This document shows positions 32,993 to 37,364 of a stretch of 37,364 nt of DNA, one piece after another. Under the pieces are notes generated by a model. It searched no databases. It was given only the letters and a program-made list of their open reading frames with translations, and was not told where the DNA came from. The stretch spans positions 1-37,364 of the forward strand of contig NZ_JAFEUU010000027.1 of assembly GCF_017355885.1 (NCBI RefSeq). The letters run 5' to 3'. A program made the position numbers and the translations under genes. This stretch comes from Sabulicella rubraurantiaca (GTDB taxonomy: Bacteria > Pseudomonadota > Alphaproteobacteria > Acetobacterales > Acetobacteraceae). The first letter of the stretch is position 1, and each line of letters begins with the position of its first letter.

Positions 32993-34107
32993 CGCTGCGC
33001 TGGGAGAAGCAGGCAACCGACGGGCGCGCCCGGGCTGGCGTGCTGCACACCGCGCATGGCGAGGTGCCGACGCCGGTCTTCATGCCGGTCGGCACCGCCG
33101 GCACGGTGAAGGGCATGACGGCGGACGGGGTGCGCTCCACCGGGGCGCGCATGGTGCTGGGCAACACCTATCACCTGATGCTGCGCCCGGGCGCCGAGCG
33201 CGTGGACCGGCTGGGCGGGCTGCACGCCATGATGGACTGGCACGGCCCCATCCTCACGGATTCCGGCGGCTTCCAGGTGATGAGCCTCGCGGCGCTGCGG
33301 AAGATGGACGAGGACGGCGTCACCTTCCGCTCGCATGTGGACGGCTCCAGGCACCGGCTGACGCCGGAGCGCAGCGTGGAGATCCAGCGTCTGCTCGGTG
33401 CGGACGTGACCATGTGCTTCGACGAATGCACCCCCTTCCCCGCCACGCATGAGGAGGCGGCGAAGTCCATGCGCCTGTCCATGCGCTGGGCGGCGCGCTG
33501 CCGTGAGGCCTTCACGCCGCGCGACGGGCACGGGTTGTTCGGCATCGTCCAGGGCTCGACCTTCGAGGATCTGCGCGCCGAAAGCGCGGCCGCGCTGCGG
33601 AAGATCGGCTTCGAAGGCTATGCCATCGGCGGCCTCGCCGTCGGCGAGGGTCAGGAGGCGATGTTCGCGACGCTGGACTTCACCACGCCCATGCTGCCCG
33701 ACGACCAGGCGCGCTACCTGATGGGCGTGGGAATGCCCGCCGATCTGCTGGGCGCGGTGCGGCGCGGGGTGGACATGTTCGACTGCGTCATCCCGACGCG
33801 CTCGGGCCGCATGGGGCGCGCCTATACCTCGCGCGGGGCGCTGAACCTGCGCAATGCGCGCCACGCCGACGATGGGCGGCCGCTCGACCCCGCCTGCGCC
33901 TGCCCGGCTTGCCGCCGCCATTCCCGCGCCTACATCCATCACCTGCTGAAATGCGATGAGATGCTGGGTCCGATCCTGCTGACCTGGCACAACATCCAGT
34001 ACTACCAGGACCTGATGCGCCGCCTGCGCGAAGCCATCCTCGCCAAGCGCCTCGATGACGAGGCCGCGGCGATCGAGGCCGATTGGAACCGCCCCGACGA
34101 TGACTGA
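32989..34107 (+). CDS. tgt: tRNA-guanine transglycosylase
   Basis: 372-aa enzyme that exchanges guanine-34 of GUN-anticodon tRNAs for preQ1. The active site holds Asp91 in [13 protein letters not shown] and the nucleophile Asp265 in [14 protein letters not shown]; the GLAVGE motif is present. The zinc site is C303-x-C305-x2-C308 with His334 (ACACPAC then TWHN). The ATG at 32989 overlaps the queA stop, so I rejected longer in-frame starts that lie within queA. Its own end overlaps queF by 8 nt. Complete and typical of the bacterial enzyme. Confidence 0.97.
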   Translation: MTLRWEKQATDGRARAGVLHTAHGEVPTPVFMPVGTAGTVKGMTADGVRSTGARMVLGNTYHLMLRPGAERVDRLGGLHAMMDWHGPILTDSGGFQVMSLAALRKMDEDGVTFRSHVDGSRHRLTPERSVEIQRLLGADVTMCFDECTPFPATHEEAAKSMRLSMRWAARCREAFTPRDGHGLFGIVQGSTFEDLRAESAAALRKIGFEGYAIGGLAVGEGQEAMFATLDFTTPMLPDDQARYLMGVGMPADLLGAVRRGVDMFDCVIPTRSGRMGRAYTSRGALNLRNARHADDGRPLDPACACPACRRHSRAYIHHLLKCDEMLGPILLTWHNIQYYQDLMRRLREAILAKRLDDEAAAIEADWNRPDDD

Positions 34108-34558
34108 CACCTCCCAACTCACCCAGCTTGGTCGCGCCACGCCCATGCCCACCTCGCCGGAGGAGGCGGTGCTGGAGCGCGTGCCCAATCCGGAGCCGGG
34201 GATGCATTACTGCGTGCGCTTCGCCGCGCCGGAGTTCACCTCGCTCTGCCCGCTCACCGGGCAGCCGGATTTCGCGCATCTCGTGCTGGACTACGTGCCG
34301 CGCGACTGGATCGTGGAAAGCAAGAGCCTCAAGCTCTTCCTCGCTTCCTTCCGCAACCACGGCGCATTCCACGAGCATTGCACGCTCATGATCGCGAAGC
34401 GCCTCGTCGCGCTGCTCGATCCCGTGTGGCTGCGCATCGGCGGCTACTGGTATCCGCGCGGCGGCATCCCGATCGACGTGTTCTTCCAGACCGGCACGCC
34501 GCCCGAGGGGGTTTGGATCCCCGACCAGGGCGTGCCGGGGTATCGCGGTCGGGGCTGA
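34100..34558 (+). CDS. queF: preQ0 reductase (NADPH-dependent 7-cyano-7-deazaguanine reductase), unimodal
   Basis: 152-aa T-fold enzyme reducing the nitrile preQ0 to the amine preQ1, the substrate of Tgt. Catalytic Cys50 and Asp57 are in [11 protein letters not shown]; the NADPH-binding QueF motif is [14 protein letters not shown], and FHE follows. The length is that of the short, YkvM-type QueF rather than the two-domain E. coli form. It begins inside the last codons of tgt, so translation is coupled. The genes that make preQ0 (queC, queD, queE) are not in the window. Confidence 0.96.
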   Translation: MTDTSQLTQLGRATPMPTSPEEAVLERVPNPEPGMHYCVRFAAPEFTSLCPLTGQPDFAHLVLDYVPRDWIVESKSLKLFLASFRNHGAFHEHCTLMIAKRLVALLDPVWLRIGGYWYPRGGIPIDVFFQTGTPPEGVWIPDQGVPGYRGRG

Positions 34559-34565
34559 ACCGCCC

Positions 34566-35396
34566 TCACCGTCCGGGCGACAGCATCGCCCCGACGGCCT
34601 GGGCCTCGGGCGGGGTCCGCATGCGGCGGAACCACGCCTCGGCCAGACCGAACAGGCCGAAGGCCGCGAGGCCCGCCGCCACGATGCCGAAGAGCGCCGC
34701 CCCGAAGGGCTGGGCGCGCAGCGCGACCAGGGCGCCGCCCAGGCCGCGCACCTCGTTCGGGTCGTGCTGCCACGCGGCGATCAGCAGGAACAGGCCGATC
34801 ACCACGAAGACTACGGCCCGCGCCGCGTAGCCGGCTTGGCCGAGGCGCTTCACCCAGTGCTCCGCCTGGCCTCCGCAAGACAGGTTCTCGCAGAAGGACG
34901 CGGTCCAGGCCTTGCGCGCCATGCCGAAGGCAGCGCCCAGGATGCCCAGCCCGACCCCCGCCACCAGCCACCGCCCGAAGGGCTGGCTCATCAGCCAGCG
35001 CGTCCAGTCGCGCGCCGCCTCGTCCTCGCCGCCCGATGCCGCACCGCCCATGGCGAGGCTGGCGGCGAAGCCGGCCAGGCCGAGATAGATCACGCCGGAG
35101 ATGAACTGCCCCGCCCGCCGCATCAGCGCCTTGCGGTCCCGCCCCAACCCGTCCGCGTCCAGCAATGACTGGAGGAAGCGCCACAGCGCGAAGCCAAACA
35201 GCCCAAGCGCAAGGAAGGCGAGGATGAACAGCCCCAGGGGCTGGGTGAGCAGCGTGCCGATCGCGCCCCTCGCCCCCGTCGCCTCGCCGCCGCGCCCGAG
35301 CGCCGCCATCAGCGCCAACCCGCCCACGAGCAGGTTCACCACGCCTCGCGCGGCGAAGCCCAACCGGCCGAGGAGCACCAAGCGATCATGAGTCAT
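34566..35396 (-). CDS. DUF1206 membrane protein
   Basis: 276 aa with six likely membrane helices in three two-helix repeats, the layout of DUF1206. The repeat starts are LGRLGFAARGVVNLLVGGLA, MRRAGQFISGVIYLGLAGFA and LGQAGYAARAVVFVVIGLFL, each followed by a segment like TQPLGLFILAFLALGLFGFA or AQPFGAALFGIVAAGLAAFG. The family occurs in many bacteria and its function is not known to me. It is convergent with queF (7 bp apart) and divergent from the PAP2 gene (80 bp apart), thus transcribed alone. No promoter stands out. Confidence 0.88.
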   Translation of the reverse strand: MTHDRLVLLGRLGFAARGVVNLLVGGLALMAALGRGGEATGARGAIGTLLTQPLGLFILAFLALGLFGFALWRFLQSLLDADGLGRDRKALMRRAGQFISGVIYLGLAGFAASLAMGGAASGGEDEAARDWTRWLMSQPFGRWLVAGVGLGILGAAFGMARKAWTASFCENLSCGGQAEHWVKRLGQAGYAARAVVFVVIGLFLLIAAWQHDPNEVRGLGGALVALRAQPFGAALFGIVAAGLAAFGLFGLAEAWFRRMRTPPEAQAVGAMLSPGR

Positions 35397-35476
35397 CGGC
35401 GTCCATCCATCCCCATTCCCTCGCCAACATTCGCGCGGGCGGAACGTTGCTTGCCGGCGAGGAGGCAGGAGGCCGG

Positions 35477-36193
35477 ATGGAACACAGGATGGAGAGGGTG
35501 GGCTGGCTGCGCAGCCTGACCCAGCGCGTCTCGGCCGCCGAGCGCGGGACGCTGGTCGCGCTCGTCATCGTCGGCGTCGGGCTGTTCGGCTTCGCGCGCG
35601 TGGCGCTGGAAGTCGCGGATGGCGACACCCATTCGCTGGACCAGGCGCTGCTGCTCGCGCTGCGGAGCGAGGCGGACCCGACCGACCCCTGGGGCCCCCG
35701 CTGGTTCGAGGAGATGATGCGCGACTTCACCGCGCTGGGCGGCACGGGCGTTCTGGTGCTGGTGACGGCGGCGGTGTTCGGCTTCCTCCTGCTCACGGGC
35801 AAGCGGCAGGCGGCGATGCTGGTCGTGCTGTCCATCGCCTCCGGCGTCGCGGTCAGCCACGGACTGAAATGGGGCTTCGGCCGCCCGCGCCCCGACCTCG
35901 TCCCGCATGGGCAATCCGTCTATTCGCAGAGCTTCCCGAGCGGCCACGCCATGCTCTCGGCCATCGTCTACCTGACGCTGGGCGCGCTGCTGGCGCGGGT
36001 GCAGGAAAGGCGGCGGGCCAAGGCCTATCCCCTGGCCGTCGCGGCGCTGCTGGTGCTGCTGATCGGTTTCAGCCGCGTCTATCTCGGCGTCCATTGGCCG
36101 AGCGACGTTTTGGCCGGCTGGGCGGTGGGCGCGGGCTGGGCCGCGCTGTGCTGGCTGATCCTCCTGACCCTGCAGCGGCGCGGCCAGGCATGA
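35477..36193 (+). CDS. PAP2-family membrane phosphatase
   Basis: 238-aa membrane protein with six or so helices and the full PAP2 active site: KWGFGRPRPD, FPSGHAML and SRVYLGVHWPSDVLAG (KX6RP, PSGH and SRX5HX3D). The active site faces the periplasm in the family, which dephosphorylates phosphatidate, undecaprenyl pyrophosphate or phosphatidylglycerol phosphate. The ATG at 35477 has AGGAGG 4 nt upstream; a TTG 10 codons earlier is less likely. Its stop overlaps the start of the lipid-kinase gene (ATGA), so the two are co-translated and may form a phosphorylation/dephosphorylation pair on lipid. The substrate is not resolvable from sequence. Confidence 0.92.
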   Translation: MEHRMERVGWLRSLTQRVSAAERGTLVALVIVGVGLFGFARVALEVADGDTHSLDQALLLALRSEADPTDPWGPRWFEEMMRDFTALGGTGVLVLVTAAVFGFLLLTGKRQAAMLVVLSIASGVAVSHGLKWGFGRPRPDLVPHGQSVYSQSFPSGHAMLSAIVYLTLGALLARVQERRRAKAYPLAVAALLVLLIGFSRVYLGVHWPSDVLAGWAVGAGWAALCWLILLTLQRRGQA

Positions 36194-37080
36194 GCGACAC
36201 GAAGCCGGCGCCGCGCGCCCTCCTCCTGGTCAACGCGAAGAGCCGCAGCGGCGCGTCTGCCGCCGGGGAGGCGGAGGCAGCGCTGCGGGAGGCCGGGATT
36301 CAGATCACGCACGGCGATTGCGGGGACGGCGAGTCGCTGCGCGAAGCCATCCGCGCGGCATCGGGCACGGTGGACATGATCGTGCTGGGCGGCGGGGACG
36401 GCACCATGAACTCCGCCGCGCCGGCCCTGCGCGAGACGGGATTGCCGCTCGGCATCCTGCCCCTCGGCACCGCGAACGACTTGGCGCGCACCCTCGGCAT
36501 CCCGCTCGACATCCCGGGCGCGGTCTCGGTGATCGCGGCCGGCCAGGCACGCGCGGTGGATCTCGGCGAGGTGAACGGGCACCTCTTCTTCAACGTCGCC
36601 AGCATCGGCCTCAGCGTCGCGGTGGCGCGGGAGTTGAGTGGCGAGGTGAAGCAGCGCTGGGGACGGCTGGGCTATGCCATCGCGACGGCGCGCGCCGTGT
36701 GGCGCGCCCGGCCATTCGCGGCGGAGCTCCGCTTCGATGGGAAGCGGCGGATCCTTCGCACCTTGCAGGTCGCGGTGGGGAATGGCCGCCACTATGGCGG
36801 CGGCATGACAGTGGAACAGGATGCGGCGATCGATGACGGGCGCCTCGACCTCTACAGCATCGAGGCGCGGCGCCTGTGGAAGCTGGCCCTGGTCTATCCG
36901 CTGTTCCGCACCGGGCGGCACCGCCTCCTCGCCGATGTGCGGACCGCCTCCTTCACCGAGGCCGAGATCCGCACCCGCCGCCCCATGCCCGTGAACACGG
37001 ATGGCGAGGTGACGACGCAGACCCCGGCGCGGTTCCGCGTGCTGCGCGGGGCGCTGCGCGTCTTCGCGCCGGAGGGCTAG
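36190..37080 (+). CDS. diacylglycerol kinase catalytic-domain lipid kinase (DagK/YegS family)
   Basis: 296-aa soluble lipid kinase. The nucleotide-binding part has LLLVNAKSRSGA and GGGDGTMN (67-74), then PLGTANDLARTLGIP; the second domain has VDLGEVNGHLFFNVASIGLS and VAVGNGRHYGGGM. The family phosphorylates diacylglycerol or related lipids at the membrane. The ATG overlaps the PAP2 stop by 4 nt. The TAG stop at 37078-37080 lies across the border with the IS630-type element: TA is the presumed target and G the first base of the insertion. The final VFAPEG appears a natural end, so at most a few residues are altered. Confidence 0.9.
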   Translation: MSDTKPAPRALLLVNAKSRSGASAAGEAEAALREAGIQITHGDCGDGESLREAIRAASGTVDMIVLGGGDGTMNSAAPALRETGLPLGILPLGTANDLARTLGIPLDIPGAVSVIAAGQARAVDLGEVNGHLFFNVASIGLSVAVARELSGEVKQRWGRLGYAIATARAVWRARPFAAELRFDGKRRILRTLQVAVGNGRHYGGGMTVEQDAAIDDGRLDLYSIEARRLWKLALVYPLFRTGRHRLLADVRTASFTEAEIRTRRPMPVNTDGEVTTQTPARFRVLRGALRVFAPEG

Positions 37081-37364
37081 TGGCCTGAGTTAGAAGTTCG
37101 TTGGCAGAAGCGGGCGACGCTGGCGAGGATATGGTCGGCGGTCTTGGTCCAGACGAACGGCCGCGGCGCGGCGTTGGTCTCGGCGATGTAGCCTTGGATC
37201 GCGGCCTCCAGGTCGCCAATGCTGGTGAAAGCGCCGCGCTCCAGGCGCCGGCGCGTTAGCAGCGCAAACCAGCATTCGACCAGGTTGAGCCAGGAGGCGC
37301 TGGTCGGCGTGAAGTGCAGGTGCCAGCGTGGCCGCTTGAGCAGCCAATCGTGAACCAGTGGCGT
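37077..37364 (-). CDS. IS630-family transposase, C-terminal part (runs off the window)
   Basis: 95 codons up to the window edge, reading TPLVHDWLLKRPRWHLHFTP then TSASWLNLVECWFALLTRRR. WLNLVE holds the final Glu of the DDE catalytic triad of IS630/Tc1-mariner transposases, and the end VWTKTADHILASVARFCQRT matches the group. The first part of the gene, with both Asp residues, is beyond the window. The stop codon overlaps the end of the kinase gene on the opposite strand. Confidence 0.88.
   Translation of the reverse strand, partial: TPLVHDWLLKRPRWHLHFTPTSASWLNLVECWFALLTRRRLERGAFTSIGDLEAAIQGYIAETNAAPRPFVWTKTADHILASVARFCQRTSNSGH
37078..37364. mobile_element. 3' end of an IS630-type insertion sequence at a TA target
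   Basis: IS630-family elements insert into and duplicate the dinucleotide TA. A TA lies at 37078-37079, immediately followed by GTGGCCTGAGTTAGAAG, which reads as the element's terminal sequence, and the transposase fills the remainder. The other end and its matching inverted repeat lie outside the window, so the border is inferred. Confidence 0.65.

Noticed and set aside
35441-35476. GGAAC before the PAP2 gene as an EcfG-type general-stress promoter
   Set aside because: The -35-like GGAAC is present at 35441-35445 but no CGTT -10 element occurs 16-17 bp later.

Overview
The window is very GC-rich, tightly packed bacterial chromosome. The pst-pho gene order, a DUF2336-family relic, unimodal QueF beside queA-tgt, a fused indolepyruvate ferredoxin oxidoreductase and many acyl-CoA dehydrogenases suggest an alphaproteobacterium, perhaps a Roseomonas-like member of the Acetobacteraceae. 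That assignment is inference from gene content; no rRNA or phylogenetic marker is present.

Layout. 1-2172 (minus): glmU followed by the 5' two-thirds or less of glmS, for UDP-GlcNAc synthesis. 2310-2936 (plus): gph-like HAD phosphatase. 2921-11963 (minus): a seven-gene catabolic/transport block made of a bifunctional enoyl-CoA hydratase/3-hydroxyacyl-CoA dehydrogenase, two acyl-CoA dehydrogenase subunits, a periplasmic binding protein, a fused LivH-LivM permease, LivG and LivF. A TetR-type palindrome lies just upstream. The set resembles pimelate/dicarboxylate beta-oxidation (PimF, PimC, PimD) joined to its own ABC importer. 12099-17395 (minus): pstS-pstC-pstA-pstB-phoU-phoB, with a Pho box before pstS and a 9-bp hairpin between pstS and pstC. 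No phoR is seen.

17482-20288 is the disturbed part. A DUF2336-type gene is broken by three frameshifts and a stop codon. Next to it is an IS200/IS605 element whose tnpA is frameshifted while tnpB is open, flanked by two similar TTCA-loop hairpins. 20313-21507 holds an FkbM-type methyltransferase and a small exported protein.

21548-27250: acyl-CoA dehydrogenase, an exported protein and the fused indolepyruvate:ferredoxin oxidoreductase (minus), divergent from an Lrp/AsnC regulator (plus). A perfect palindrome sits between the divergent genes and a perfect 19-bp terminator overlaps the end of the regulator. This looks like an amino-acid (2-oxo acid) degradation unit. 27399-31761 (minus): HerA-like ATPase, 1-Cys BCP peroxiredoxin, Asp/Glu-racemase-like protein, exported protein and MFS transporter.

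31931-34558 (plus): queA-tgt-queF, overlapping genes for the last steps of queuosine synthesis. 34566-35396 (minus): DUF1206 membrane protein. 35477-37080 (plus): PAP2 phosphatase overlapping a diacylglycerol-kinase-like lipid kinase. The window ends in the 3' end of an IS630-type transposase inserted exactly at the stop codon of the kinase gene.

Most of the window is ordinary chromosomal metabolism; I did not see a clearly new defence or biosynthetic system. The most unusual points are the fused permease gene with no canonical start codon directly behind an in-frame TAG, the TnpB with an apparently altered RuvC-II site in an element with a broken tnpA, and the insertion sequence that supplies a base of its neighbour's stop codon.
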